DNA of 64,000 nt, taken from Trema orientale. Taxonomy: Eukaryota > Streptophyta > Magnoliopsida > Rosales > Cannabaceae. The notes beneath the pieces are model-generated. The model did not search any database. It was not told the DNA's origin and worked only from the letters and a program-made list of their open reading frames with translations. The stretch is taken from the NCBI GenBank assembly GCA_002914845.1, contig JXTC01000049.1:773920-837919 (forward strand). The letters are read 5' to 3'. Of this stretch, positions 10,530 to 22,132 are shown piece after piece (position 1 is the stretch's first letter; every line of letters starts with the position of its first letter). The translations under genes were made by a program, and so were the position numbers.

Positions 10530-13500
10530 TTTTTTTACCGTTTCACATACAATAAGTAGAAACATGCATACGTATAGTTGTTTATAGCTTTTAAACCGGC
10601 CGTTCGTTCTAAGCCATATACACTATATAATTTTATATATTCTTAATTCATTAAAGTATTGACATACATCAAAAACATATTCTATTTCTATATTTAAAAT
10701 TAAATAGCAAATAGTTATTCTCTTTACATCGCTTGCTCATTACAATAGTCCAATCCAAGTTATTAATTATACGTATACGAAAAAGCGGTTCAGTACTATA
10801 TAAATGAAACAAGCTATTACTATAATATGTGTATGTATGTGTATATATATATATATAGATCATAGAAATCTCTCCCAACTATGCTTATGTATATAAAAAA
10901 AAGAAAAAGAAAACGCTTCATTATATCTTTAGGAACACAAGCATGTTTTTCTGAGGTGAATCAATTCTTCGATATCTTTCAACAAATACTACGTATGAAG
11001 TGGTCACGAAGTATAAAAATAAAAAATAAAAAAAATGGTGAGGCCAACTTCTTTTGGATTTCGTACCTTTTTTTTTCCCCCTTTAAGAAACACCAAACTT
11101 GAAGATCTCTTTTTTCTTTCCTTTTTTTTTTTTAAAAAAAAACATGAAGATGAACTTATGTATAACAGAATGGACAATATTATTAGTGTTTTTATACGAT
11201 TAATCATAGAAAGGAATAGCACTTTTTTGTATGTATTTATAAAATTAACAATACAAAGGGACAGCACTTCAGATCTGTCAACACATTTTTTCTGGTTAAT
11301 ATATAGTATTGAATGTATACGCTCTTCAAAGCATTTTTTTTTTTTAAGTTAGTAACATAATTTTTCCAATAAGTTGCAATTTAGCCCCAAGTTTGAACTA
11401 TTATTTATCTTGTGTCCTCAAAAATGTTAAGCCCCTGACTTTTAAATAAAATTTCTTATAAATTCTTTATGTATTGTACCTTAGTCCCACTTCCAGTAAT
11501 TAAGCCCAAAACACATAAACTCCCCACTTCTTCTTTTTTTTTTTTAAAAAAATGCTATCAGAATTTAATAATAATACATATTAAAATAAGCTAGTACTTT
11601 ATCATCCTTTAAGTTTCTTTTCTTTTAAATTTGCTAGCTAACTTCACTCAAAAAAAAAAAAAAAAATGCTAGCTAACTGTAACTTATCCAATCAAAAGAA
11701 TGTTGAACTTTCCTTTTTTTTTTTCCGAAAAAATAAATAAAGAATTTTTGGCATCATTGGGCAGACTGGTACCGTCCTTCTATTTTTGGCAGTTCCATAC
11801 CCGACATTATGAAATTGTAAGTTGTAACATATTAATTAGTCCTTGTCGTCTTCTTCTGCCTTTAGTTAGATATAGGGAAAGGTAATTTGCTGGAAATTAA
11901 AGAAGTCTCCCTTTGCTCCCTCCATATTCAGTACTCATAGCAACTGCTGCCTCCCAAATGCTCCAAGTGTGAAAGGTCCTTCATGGCCTCGTCATTGTTT
12001 GTGGGATGGAACGAAGCCAATGGAGCTACAGTGAGGAGTGGAGGCACGCTAGCTTGTGACAATGGCTTGCCCATTGTGCCTAATTCTCTTCTTCTAATTT
12101 TTTTATAAAAAAAAAGAATTCTAATATGGGTTGCTGTAAATTTATCCAATTTTTTAAATCCATTTAGAAACCTTTCGTTTGGAATGGAATTCATAATTTC
12201 TGGATAGATATGAATGTTGTAAATAGTTTCCCTTTTTATATTTTGGTGCTAGATCCAATTTTTTGGCTTAGAGAGCATGGGTACGGAATTTATTCCAGAA
12301 ATACAAAATTTTAAAAAAGAAAAACAACATTTGAAGTTAATGTTGACAAGTTGTCGAAGAATAGTTCGTCAAATTCATGCAATTCAAAAGACAAACGAGA
12401 TTTACAATAGTCTCAAGATTATTTGTAAAGAAATTGAAAGCTCTAAAAGAATATGATACTACCTTTTTTTTTCTTTTTCTTTTTTTTTTTCCGTGTAAAA
12501 CAAAGAGGAATAATATTTGTTTCCACATGATACCCCTCAATATAGCTAACTAACGGCAGATGTATACAGCAAGGACCAATATGCTACAATTTCGTAATGT
12601 TAGGGATGGAACTGTCAAAACTAAAATGATGAGGACCAATATGCCAAAGGGTAAGATTGAGGAGCAATGAAGCCAAAAAACCATAAACTGAAAAGATTGT
12701 TATCATCCTTTTCTTTTTTTATTTTTTTAAAATTTATTTCGCTTGCCAAGCTCATGTCAGCAATAAGTAGATCTTAAAGACCATAAACTGATTTCATTGA
12801 ACTCCAGTCTATAATATTAGATTTAATATAATTTTAATCAATATCATAAGAATTTCATGTAATTTCAAACTCTATAATTCTTGAAGTTGCTTCTCCTTCT
12901 ATAATTGTGAGATCTTTTCTTTCTTTTTTTTTCAAACTAAATAAAATTCAAGTTGTAGTTGAGGTTGAAGATGAGTATGCGATATATGTGCTAAGGTACA
13001 TATAGACTTTAATTACGTCACCTATTTGATTTAATCCAACGCTCTAAAAGCTCCTCTTTCACTAGGAGGGATTTTGCCCTCCTACACTAGAATTTCCCAT
13101 ATTTGTTAATATATCCATATATATATATACACATTTATATATTTGATAAAAACTGGGCTTTCAAGGGAATAATATTAATAAAAGCTAAAAAATTTTAATT
13201 ACAATACTAGAACAGAGGATTACAAATTCAAACTTCTCAAAAAAAGGAGACGAAAAATAGATCACAAATACAATAATAGCAAGATTGTGGGCTATCATAA
13301 TTCTCTAAGTAAAGAAGATAACAAAGACCACTAGTAAACAATTATCTTCACCTACTATTGGACTGCAATCTTGACGGGTATAGTACTATGATTCCAACAC
13401 CAAATAAGATTCACTCCCGAAAAGATACCAATCCATCCGCATTACATATCTATATATAAAGAAAAAAAATTTCAGACTCAAGATTTAGTAAATGGAATAA

Positions 13501-13800
13501 AAATCCACACATATCAAAGATCAGGTAATACAAAAACTACACAAATACAGTACTATAACTAAATCTAAATCTAGACTTACTAAAAAATTAAAAAATAAAA
13601 TAAAAAAAACCCTCATTTCCGGAGGAGACAATAGAGATTTTTTGATAGAAAGAGAAAAGATACTAGTTTTTTTTTTTTTTTTTTATTTATATATATATAT
13701 ATATTCCTAACATATTAAGTATATTAAACATGAAAAACCGTTGGCACATAACGTATGGATTGATACCACATTTTATTTTGCCTTAACTTATAGCGCCTAG
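10530..13800. other. intergenic, no confirmed gene
   Basis: A+T-rich DNA with many T and A runs (for example 11332-11346, 11536-11556, 12464-12493, 13668-13684). Apart from the doubtful 11928-12080 frame, listed separately, nothing coding is supported. Frames encoding runs of Lys, Phe or Ser come from homopolymers. Confidence 0.4.
11928..12080 (-). other. unrecognised exon-like fragment
   Basis: A stretch of roughly 150 bp with much higher G+C than its neighbours. On the minus strand it reads MGKPLSQASVPPLLTV onward to GGSSCYEY and a stop at 11928. The composition looks coding and the hydrophobic/polar pattern is not simple sequence. No family is recognised, and upstream the frame runs into a poly(A/T) region. 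It may be a gene remnant or the last exon of a lost gene. Confidence 0.25.
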
Positions 13801-15575
13801 CTACGTTTTGTGTACTTTTGTAGATTTTTTTGGAGACTCGCGGTAATAGGAGCAAATACATTTCCCAATGAATCGTGGAGTTTTTGTTTGTTTTTCGCAA
13901 AATGCATTCTTATACATGTATGCATATAGTTGCTTGCACCTCTTGATGCAGATTCGGTCCCTCCTGCAGAATGCCCCAAAAAACAGTGGTATAGAAATTG
14001 TTGTAGACTCAGCATCAATCAATACTGATTCTTTGTGATTTGCTTGCAAAGTATTGAGAGTGGATTCTGTCATTCAAAAAAAAAAAAAAAAATTACCATC
14101 ACAAACAATTATATAATATTAGTTTAGCATGCATATATATGCTAAAATTTCTAATTTTCTACCAATTATTTTATACCACATAATCATGTAAGCATTGTAT
14201 ACTTGATTGCACTTGAATTGAATAATATAGAATACAATGTGTTTCACTTAAAAGGATAGTGGTAAGCGTTATTAAATATGCTTAATTGTATTTTACCAAG
14301 AATAGGATGAAAATCCATTTTCCACATTAGATTAATAATGTTGGTATATGAGCTCAATCCCTAACATGCATCAATCTTTATAGATACATACTGCAATTTG
14401 TTTTTCATCAGAATAATTTGGTTCAACCTTTAGTATTTTGGAAATGTAATACGTTATGTATACGTGATTGTATTAGTTCAAAAAATATTGTGTTACAATT
14501 AAGAATTAATCAGGCATTTATAGGAAAAACATTAATTACCAAGTTTTTTAAGAAAAAATATTGACTTTCCAAGTTATATATATATATACACACACACTAA
14601 AAGAACACCAAAAAATGTAAAATTTTCCAAGCAAGCCTTAATGTACTTCAAAAGATCAAAGGCATTTCACATATAACATGAGAAATAAAAGTTAAACGAA
14701 AGTACTAACATGAAAATTGTTTAAAGAAGGACAAAAAAATTTATGACTACGACCAACAAATAAAAGCATTGTAACTCTGAGCAATTTTTATCTTTACATA
14801 TACACTAATCAAGTAGAGATAACATTAGTAATCAAGTATACATTTATAGCATTTCCAAACAAAAAAGAAAGTATTTATTACATCGTTTAGTTTATCTATA
14901 GATTAATTGGTCGAACAAAAAAAGATCCTTTAATTCTTAGGTTAATGATATTATTGAAGTTGCAATAATTTAAAATGAAATTAAGTATAGTATAGTAAAC
15001 CCTTCGAATTCCACAGAAAAAGGGTTTTTGGAGGACTGCGAAGAAATACAAAATCGAGTCATCGTTTTTCAATTTAGAATTCTCCAAATTTATACATAAA
15101 ATGAATATATAAGCAAATACATGAATGGTTGAAAAGTGAAACACTTTTCTGATTTTCATTCCTAGTTTAGCAGCGACTGGTAAACGTGGCAAAAATATAT
15201 TTATTAAAAAGTTTATAGAGTCCAAACATAAATTTTTAGATGTATGTAGATAAAATTGGTTCACTTGATATGGTTCACAAATATAAGAAATTTTTTTTTT
15301 GGTCAAAACAGAACAAATTACGTTTATAATAATGCTTAGAAGTTAGAAGCAATTCAATACGTAAAGTATAGAATAAAAAATATAACAGTGCTATGGACTT
15401 TTAAAGCAACTTTAAACATGATCTCTGCCTGATTACAAGGCAAAAACATAACTTCCTGAAGTTGATAGCTATGAATAGTATAAATTTAGAAAAAATTACC
15501 TGAATATTGTTGAAAGAAGACAAAGAAGATGAGGACAGCAGCCAACAAAAAGATAGGCTCGCAGCTCTTAACCAT
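13801..15575 (-). CDS. secreted cysteine-rich defensin-like peptide, gene A
   Basis: Two exons on the minus strand: 15575-15500 (76 nt) and 14066-13801 (266 nt, stop TAG). They give 113 aa. Exon 1 starts MVKSCEPIFLLAAVLIFF and is a typical N-terminal signal peptide of about 25 residues. The donor CAG|GTAATT is in phase 1. The acceptor ATGACAG|AATCC follows a T tract and restores the frame at Glu. Exon 2 encodes a 40-residue acidic/neutral spacer, then a six-cysteine core with spacing C-x5-C-x3-C-x12-C-x13-C-x-C (FCRRDRICIKRC, then GKCICSYY), then a basic tail. The CxxxC and CxC pair is the hallmark of the cysteine-stabilised alpha-beta fold of plant defensin-like or NCR-like peptides. Such peptides act outside the cell in defence, reproduction or symbiosis; the role here is unknown. 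Gene B shares 23 of 36 core residues, which supports a real gene family. A TATA-like box lies just upstream. Confidence 0.65.
14067..15499. other. intron of peptide gene A
   Basis: The 1.43 kb interval between the signal-peptide exon and the cysteine-rich exon. It has the T tract just before the acceptor and no other supported gene. A long frame on the minus strand at 14896-15306 is A+T-rich filler, unlike known proteins. Confidence 0.5.
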
Positions 15576-15606
15576 TTTTCCTCTTAAAAATTGAAATGGA
15601 CTAAGC

Positions 15607-15618
15607 TTATAAATAATT
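15607..15618 (-). promoter_or_regulatory. TATA-like box of peptide gene A
   Basis: Minus-strand AATTATTTATAA (plus TTATAAATAATT) lies 32-43 bp upstream of the start codon at 15575. Position and sequence fit a plant TATA box and would imply a very short 5' leader. The element at 15646-15980 begins only about 30 bp beyond it. Confidence 0.4.
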
Positions 15619-15645
15619 GTATGAACATTAATGGACCATTAAAAA

Positions 15646-15980
15646 GGTGCCTGTTTGGTTTGTGTTTACAAAACTCCTGTTTTAAAATTTTTTTTTAAAT
15701 TTTCGTTTCAAATTTTTTTATTTTAAATATAGAATTTTGCGTTTTCAAAATTTTGTTTGGTGTGTTGTTTTTTATTTAGTTTTTTGTTTGACTCCTCAAA
15801 AGTTTTAGAAAACGGCTTTTTTTTGTTTTCTAGTTTAATGAAGAATTTTTAACTTGTTTTTAAATCCTGTTTTTTGTTAATTTTGTAATCCCAAACCAAA
15901 CAAAGTTTTTTGACCAATTTTTATTTGCACAAACTCCAAAACCATAAAACTGTTTTTGAAAAGGGTACCAAACAAACCCT
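15646..15980. mobile_element. small MITE with GTTTGGT ends
   Basis: The left end GGTGCCTGTTTGGTTTG pairs with the reverse complement of the right end, AGGGTTTGTTTGGTACCC. Both flanks are A runs (AAAAA), compatible with a short target duplication. The 335-bp interior is T-rich and non-coding. It sits in the upstream region of peptide gene A. Confidence 0.55.
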
Positions 15981-16821
15981 AAAAAATTGGACTTCACTCT
16001 CCTTCTCTCTTTTTTATTTACTTTTTCGTGCTTCTAAAGATTCCCTCTCACTATCTAGACAAAAAATACTGGCTTAAGTGATTGAGCCACTTTTTTCAAA
16101 CAAACAAAATTTGGGTAATGTATTATATTACCGAAGGAAAAACACATCTTGGTATAGCGTGCGGAAGCATCTATGGCAGTGCCCCATCGGATCTCTAAGT
16201 GGGCACCATCTAGGATTCATCATATGGAATCTCACATACTCTGAGTTAAATATCTGCTTCTATACTCACGACGGTAAAATTATTACACAATACTAACCAG
16301 AATAACAACAAATAATCCACAACTCAAGAACCTATTATTTGTTAGAAGATTAGAGAGAGAGCAGGGAAAAAAAAAAAGAGAGAGCTTTTTCCTTTTTTCT
16401 TTTTTGAGTGTTACATATATTGAGTGTTACATTTTCCTTAATAAAAGAAATTATCAGAATTGAATGTGCATATACAAAATAGTGTATTCACACCCATCCT
16501 GATAGAGGTAATTAATACCTTTTGACTAATCTCTTATAATCACGATATTATGATATCAATAAGAAATAAATGTGAATATCATTATTATATCAGTACTTTA
16601 TCATATTCATATTAGTATGATGAGATTGGGCGATGCATCATTATGGGTGGCCTAATTAGACTACATGTTAAAAGTCCAATATCTCCCACTCACATATAGT
16701 GTGTCAACATTTACTTAATTGGTATGATATTATCTGCTTTGGACCTAAGGCCGCACGGATTTACTTTTGGGTTTCACCCCAAAATGCCTCATATCATTAA
16801 GAGGTAGATGCTACAAATGGT
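15981..16821. mobile_element. left part of an older retroelement-like sequence
   Basis: No gene. The right part (about 16620-16820) contains GATATTATCTGCTTTGG, GGCCGCACGG and CCAAAATGCCTCATA. This text recurs inverted at 18768-18851 and resembles LTR text of plant retroelements. It ends with ATGGTGTCAG, which fits a primer-binding site once the inserted solo LTR is set aside. The extent to the left is not defined. Confidence 0.4.
16726..16809. repeat. left arm of an 84-bp inverted repeat
   Basis: GATATT-TC-GCTTTGG, then AATGCCTCATA and GAGGTAGAT, matches in the same order the reverse complement of 18768-18851. The match is imperfect but continuous over the arm. The two arms enclose the solo LTR and the older primer-binding site. 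Confidence 0.6.
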
Positions 16822-16826
16822 GTCAG

Positions 16827-18650
16827 TGTAAAAACCAGTTTCTTTAAGGGGCAAAATGGTCTTTGACCAGGTTTAAAAAAAAAAAAAGAATTAAATAAAG
16901 TTTTTAAGAGATCTTTTCTCTCTCTCCCACGTGCTCCCTCCTCCCCCGACTCCCTCTTCTTTTTCTTTTTCTTTTTCTTCTTTTTCTTCTTCTTCTTCTT
17001 CTTCTTCTTCTTTCTTCTCTCTCGGCCGAAGCAGCCCCAACTGCCGCCCGAGCTCCGTCCGGCCGAGCAGACCACCGGCGTCGACTCCCCAGGCCACCAC
17101 GAAGCTCCGCCAGCCGCCTCCGCCAGTCACCGGATCGCCGGAAAAAGCCATAAACGCCAAAGGACCCATTTTCGATTTTTCCGTCACCGGCGCCGATTCC
17201 AGCGTCCTTTCGCCGTGAAACTGGTCTCGTTCAACTCGTCTCCTCACGATCTTCGTCAAGGTATATATATCTCGACCCCATACTGTCCGGATCAAAATTT
17301 GCCTTTTTGTTAATTTTGAGCTATTTTTAGTTTTATATTTAAATTTGTCAATCCGGCTGTTAGATTGTGTTTTCGACCTCATATTTGGAATGTACTCGGA
17401 AAATGGAGAAGTTTGATATATATATATTGTGTTGTTTGGTGATCGGCACAAAAATCACGATCGGACGGTCGAGATGTTGTCTCGATTTGCGTGCCACTGG
17501 TCTAGTGCGGACCCGGACCCGGATCCGAATTTGGCAAGTTATATGTCTAACCTAGCTATTTTGGGTGCTAAGAATTCAACGAAGAAGTCTGTTTGCGAAA
17601 TTAAGACTCCAGTGAGAAGTTGACTTTTCGCAAGAGGACGATCGAGGGCTCAGAATTGGTTCCCGACTCTCTGGATGATCGTCAACGACACCTTGAGGAC
17701 TCAATAGCGTAGAATCGCTATTCCGGTGAGGTAGGGGTTCAATTACCAAGTTTTCTACTTATTTTGTTTTAAATTATGCATTATGACCTATTTCTTGAAA
17801 TTGTCGATTTTCATGGATTTTATGGATTTGATTGGATATCTGGTGGACTTTTGAACTGTTGAAATGTATTGGATTGTTCTGGGATTGGTTTGTATGATTT
17901 TTATGCAGGTTTTGCTGACACACCTCCGGTAGTGTCAGGATGCTGGGTACCTCTGTTCAAGAGGTATTACAGGACCGTGATCAGAGGATGGGAGCTCATA
18001 GATATACTTATACTTAGTTGATTTATGATATGTACAACATGATTATGAACATGGTGACTTTAGTTTTGGTTTTGATTTTGAATAGGTGATTGTACTCGAA
18101 TATTTGTAAACTTGCTTTATAACTGGATTTTGGAAAGGTACTAACCATGCAGGTTTCAAAAGTTACATTCATACTAAAAAGGTAATTGAATTCCTACTGA
18201 GCATATGAATGTTCACCCCCCTTATCTTTCCCCTCTCAGGTGGTGTACAGTGTGATTTGAGCAACTCCGGAGAGGAGTGACTAGGACTGGAAGATTTGTT
18301 CTAGTTTAGTAGTTGGTAAATACTTGATAACTCAATTTGGATTTGTAATAACATTTAAGGCTCATACTTTGGATTTAGTCTGTATTCTCTATTATGCCTA
18401 CGTGTGATGACAATGGTGATGCATATTTATGTTTTATTACTATTATTAACAGTCTATGTCTAGTGGTGATCACAAACTGTGGGAATTTATAATTTGAATT
18501 ATTTTTATAAACTTTTACAGAAACTGTCGTTTTTCAACTAACTGTCATTTTTCTGAAAAATTAAAGTTTCTAAAATTTCCTAAAACAAATTATGAATTTT
18601 CACTTGTGAAATTTCCCTTCTGCCACTGGCCTGGGGTTTGGGTCGTGACA
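16827..18650 (+). mobile_element. solo LTR of a gypsy-type element, copy 1
   Basis: Starts TGTAAAAACCAG and ends GGGTCGTGACA (TG...CA), 1.82 kb. It is flanked by GTCAG at 16822-16826 and ATCAG at 18651-18655, a 5-bp target duplication with one G/A mismatch. The second copy at 45133-47143 aligns along its length: GTTTGATATATATATATT, the ATCGGACGG block, CTATTTTGGGTGCTAAGAATT, the GTGGTGT(A/T)CAGTG(T/C)GA block and the end. The 5' third is rich in G+C and CT tracts and holds proline- and serine-coding frames that are not genes. No internal domains or second LTR are present. Confidence 0.75.
16958..17018 (+). repeat. CTT/CTTTTT microsatellite in the LTR
   Basis: A pyrimidine tract made of CTTTTT and CTT repeats. 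It lies in the G+C-rich 5' part of solo LTR copy 1 and produces artificial poly-Ser/Phe frames on one strand and poly-Lys/Glu frames on the other. Confidence 0.85.
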
Positions 18651-18655
18651 ATCAG

Positions 18656-19000
18656 AGCTGAAGCCTAGCCGAAAATGTGGCCGATGAAGAAGGGATAAGG
18701 CAAGAAAGGGTAAGTTATAGTCCCATATTACCTGGGAAAGATAAAAGATAATAGTTCATAAGTAAAGATCTACCTCCCAATGGTATGAGGCATTATGGAG
18801 TGAAATCTAAGAACAAATCTATGCAGGTGTAGGCCCAAAGTGGACAATATCTTAACAAGTAGACGGAGATATTATATCCATACCCATCCCTCATTTTCTC
18901 TTCCTCAAGTGGTGTCAAGTTTGAGAGAGAAAATCAATAGCAATTTAGGAGGCACTCAGTTAGTTGTATTGATACTTAGTAATGCTTAGAGTCTTGGATC
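18656..19000. mobile_element. right part of the older retroelement-like sequence
   Basis: AGCTGAAGCCTAGCC directly continues the primer-binding-like TGGTGTCAG found left of the solo LTR; one copy of the target duplication joins them. The inverted-repeat arm 18768-18851 follows, then GGAGATATTATATCC. No coding domain is visible. Confidence 0.45.
18768..18851. repeat. right arm of the 84-bp inverted repeat
   Basis: Contains ATCTACCTCCCAATGG, TATGAGGCATTATGG and CCAAAGTGGACAATATC. Reverse complemented, this matches 16726-16809 in the same order. It probably represents a second LTR-like fragment in opposite orientation. Confidence 0.6.
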
Positions 19001-19025
19001 AAGATTGGTGTTCATTTTCTATTTT

Positions 19026-19118
19026 GGAGACATTAGAACTTGATTAGCATTAAACTGGAGATGTTAGAACTTGATTAGCATTAAACTGGAGATGTTAGAA
19101 CTTGATTAGCATTAAACT
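19026..19118 (+). repeat. three tandem copies of a 31-bp unit
   Basis: Units of TTAGAACTTGATTAGCATTA followed by AACTGGAGATG begin at 19033, 19064 and 19095. Copies are identical apart from the edges, so the expansion is recent. Confidence 0.9.
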
Positions 19119-20238
19119 AAGTTTATTATCTAGCATTTATGTCTATAGAATATTAGGTCATATTAGTACTTAGTAATTCTATGTTAATGATAATGACGCA
19201 TGGATTGGATTACAATTATTGTTTTCTAATTATTTCTCGATCTATATTTGATAGTGAATACATAACTATAGAATCGATTCACTAGTTAGAATTTCAATAC
19301 TTTTTTCTAATGCAATTGTTTTTATTTCCAAATTAAGTAAAATTCTAATTCTGCTTGCGGGAACTTAACCTAACACTTAGGAAAAATCATACGTACATGA
19401 AATTAATAGAAAATATATGAACACATTACGAACACAGCGGAAAAATTAGCAGATTTAGGTTTTAAAATTTTTATATGTAAATAATTTTCATAACCATAGA
19501 ACATGTATATATATCAAACACTAAATTATAATTATGATTAGCCAGTGACAGAGTGACACATCATATGGTATTGGGCACCACTGGTACCTCATAACATTAT
19601 TTAATATTTTTTAAATTTTACTTCAATGCATGCATGCTAAAAATAATACAATTTTGTATTTACGTATTATTTTTGTTTACAAATACATAATTTTTGTTAT
19701 GAAATTTTCTTGGTTTGTCATCCAATTATTAATTATAAAAAATCCATTGCACTCATAAAGTGTATAAATAATGTTCTCTGTTTTATGAAATATGTGAGTA
19801 GCAAAGTAGTGAATGAGAGCTCCAATTTATAGAAATTTAGTGAGAATAAAATTGTAAATAAAATTTATATAAAAGAAAAAAAAATTTGAAAGTGTCAACT
19901 TTGGCCACGTTGTAAAATATAAACATATTTAAGATTTCAAAATAAAGGAAATATTGTAAATTTTAATTGTACTATAATGATAATATTGTAAATTTAAATA
20001 TATGCTAATAGCAAAATTATAAATTTAAACACATGCAATAATAGCAATATCGTAAATTTACACACATACTAAAATTTGTTATATGCTATTCTTTGTATTA
20101 TATTTGATACAACATTTAAAACGTCCTAAAAATTATGTTTAATATGACATATTATTAGAGACATATTTTTTGAACAATATTGAAAGTATGTTAAATATAA
20201 CATTTTCTTTTCTCCGAAAAAAGGAATAAATTTTTTCA
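19119..20238. other. intergenic, no gene seen
   Basis: Very A+T-rich. Around 19915-20060 the phrase ATATTGTAAATTT or a close variant recurs about every 40-70 bp, an old degenerate tandem repeat. No gene is supported. Confidence 0.4.
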
Positions 20239-20337
20239 TTAAAGACAATGGTAGCCACATTCGGGGCACCAGACCTCTGGCGGAAAGAGCACACCATAAC
20301 GCCTGGCCTTAAAAGCCCACGAAGCATAGCATCCATA
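20239..20337 (-). pseudogene. C-terminal piece of an RNase H-like fragment
   Basis: On the minus strand this reads YGCYASWAFKARRYG, then LFPPEV, to a stop at 20239. It looks like the terminal helix and tail of plant non-LTR-type RNase H domains (a ...VAH.LA.WAF pattern). It continues in sense the piece at 25093-25365, separated from it only by the Harbinger-type element. It is a remnant, not a functional gene. Confidence 0.4.
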
Positions 20338-20826
20338 GCCAGTTTGGTTAAGCAGAAACTAAAAGTATTTATTGGACAATTTGTAGGCCTAAAGGCGTTT
20401 GATAAAAACCCAAAAAAAAAGTTTTTGAACAATTTTTGCTAAAACTATAGCTGAAACCAAAATTCGCCCGAGATAGCTCTTCCATTTTCAGATCGTGCGA
20501 GAATCTACGCCTTAACGTTTCAATATACCAAAACTAACTCTAAATAATTGGGAAAAATACCAAAGAAACAACGCCTTTCTCTATTTGAAATACAACAGAA
20601 CAAAACTTCTTCTTCATTTGGAGGGCCGCTTGCGAGGGTAAACGAATTCCAGAATTTCAAAGCTTTTGGCCCTTTTTTTTTTCCCATTTTTCTTTTGCGC
20701 TTGGTGGGGGTAAACTTTGAGATTTTTATTTTGCATTTTAATATTTGTTTTCTATTCTAATTGACTATCATATGAAAATATGAACTTTACTTTGCTACTT
20801 TCGTCACAAATCAACTTTACTCTATA

Positions 20827-21015
20827 TTGCTATCGATAGCCCCAAGGAAGATGAAGAAGAACAAAAGGCTGAGAGAAGGGCTACTTTCTTCATCCTCATC
20901 CTTTGAAGAAAAGCTTGAGAGAAGGGTTGTTAGGGAAGTTGGAGGAAAAAGGGCAGAGGTAAGGGCATTGCCAGCTCGTCATTGCTGTCGGCGTGATAGA
21001 GATCGAAATGAATGA
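20827..21015 (+). other. unrecognised exon-like segment in the element
   Basis: A 62-codon frame starting MLSIAPRKMKKNKRLREG, rich in Lys, Arg, Glu and Ser, in a stretch with higher G+C than its surroundings. It occupies the same relative place as the island at 7570-7795 in the sister element, but the two are not obviously alike. A GAG|GTAAGG donor-like site lies at about 20957. Function unknown. Confidence 0.25.
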
Positions 21016-21506
21016 CTGGTTAAAAATAGAGATAGGTATCTTCTCTTACTGGTGGATTATGGTGGAGGCTTGGATAATAACCATGGTGACGCCGTTGGTC
21101 ATCCTGGAGCTTCAAGGAGAGCTTCATTTTGAAAGTGATTTTTGGGCTTCTTGATTTAAATAAGGGAAAAAGACATCCACTACGAATTTTTAAACAATAA
21201 TACCAATAATACGTTAATGATGAGTTCACTTATTTTCATATGGTATGTCTTAGAAAATTACTATTTTTCTAAACTCTCCTTTCTCGTTTCTTTCTTTCAA
21301 ACCCATGAATGCTACCGGTCAATATCGATCTTCAGCTCCAGAGCTCTGCCATAGCCGTTCTCCAGAAGGTTGTTGAGGCTTAGCTGGTGAGTTGTTATCT
21401 CATTCATACCAAGAAATTGTTAGCGGAGTTTCGGTGGAGCTCAGTGCCGGATGTGTCACTGGATTCAGTGGAAAAGTGTCCAATCTTGGTTTGGGAACTT
21501 TCCTAT

Positions 21507-22132
21507 NNNNNNNNNNNNNNNNNNNNNNNNNNNNNNNNNNNNNNNNNNNNNNNNNNNNNNNNNNNNNNNNNNNNNNNNNNNNNNNNNNNNNNNNNNNNNN
21601 NNNNNNNNNNNNNNNNNNNNNNNNNNNNNNNNNNNNNNNNNNNNNNNNNNNNNNNNNNNNNNNNNNNNNNNNNNNNNNNNNNNNNNNNNNNNNNNNNNNN
21701 NNNNNNNNNNNNNNNNNNNNNNNNNNNNNNNNNNNNNNNNNNNNNNNNNNNNNNNNNNNNNNNNNNNNNNNNNNNNNNNNNNNNNNNNNNNNNNNNNNNN
21801 NNNNNNNNNNNNNNNNNNNNNNNNNNNNNNNNNNNNNNNNNNNNNNNNNNNNNNNNNNNNNNNNNNNNNNNNNNNNNNNNNNNNNNNNNNNNNNNNNNNN
21901 NNNNNNNNNNNNNNNNNNNNNNNNNNNNNNNNNNNNNNNNNNNNNNNNNNNNNNNNNNNNNNNNNNNNNNNNNNNNNNNNNNNNNNNNNNNNNNNNNNNN
22001 NNNNNNNNNNNNNNNNNNNNNNNNNNNNNNNNNNNNNNNNNNNNNNNNNNNNNNNNNNNNNNNNNNNNNNNNNNNNNNNNNNNNNNNNNNNNNNNNNNNN
22101 NNNNNNNNNNNNNNNNNNNNNNNNNNNNNNNN
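21507..22132. other. assembly gap (626 N)
   Basis: An uninterrupted run of N. It directly precedes the duplicated segment that carries minisatellite array 1, so the gap may hide more repeat copies. Open frames that appear to cross it are meaningless. Confidence 1.

Noticed and set aside
11004..11352. Overlapping frames rich in Lys, Phe and Ser on both strands
   Set aside because: They derive from poly(A)/poly(T) tracts. No splice sites, domain or codon structure.
16931..17451. Proline/serine-rich frame on plus and lysine/glutamate-rich frames on minus
   Set aside because: They lie in the CT-rich, G+C-rich part of a solo LTR. The same region in the second LTR copy has no matching frame.
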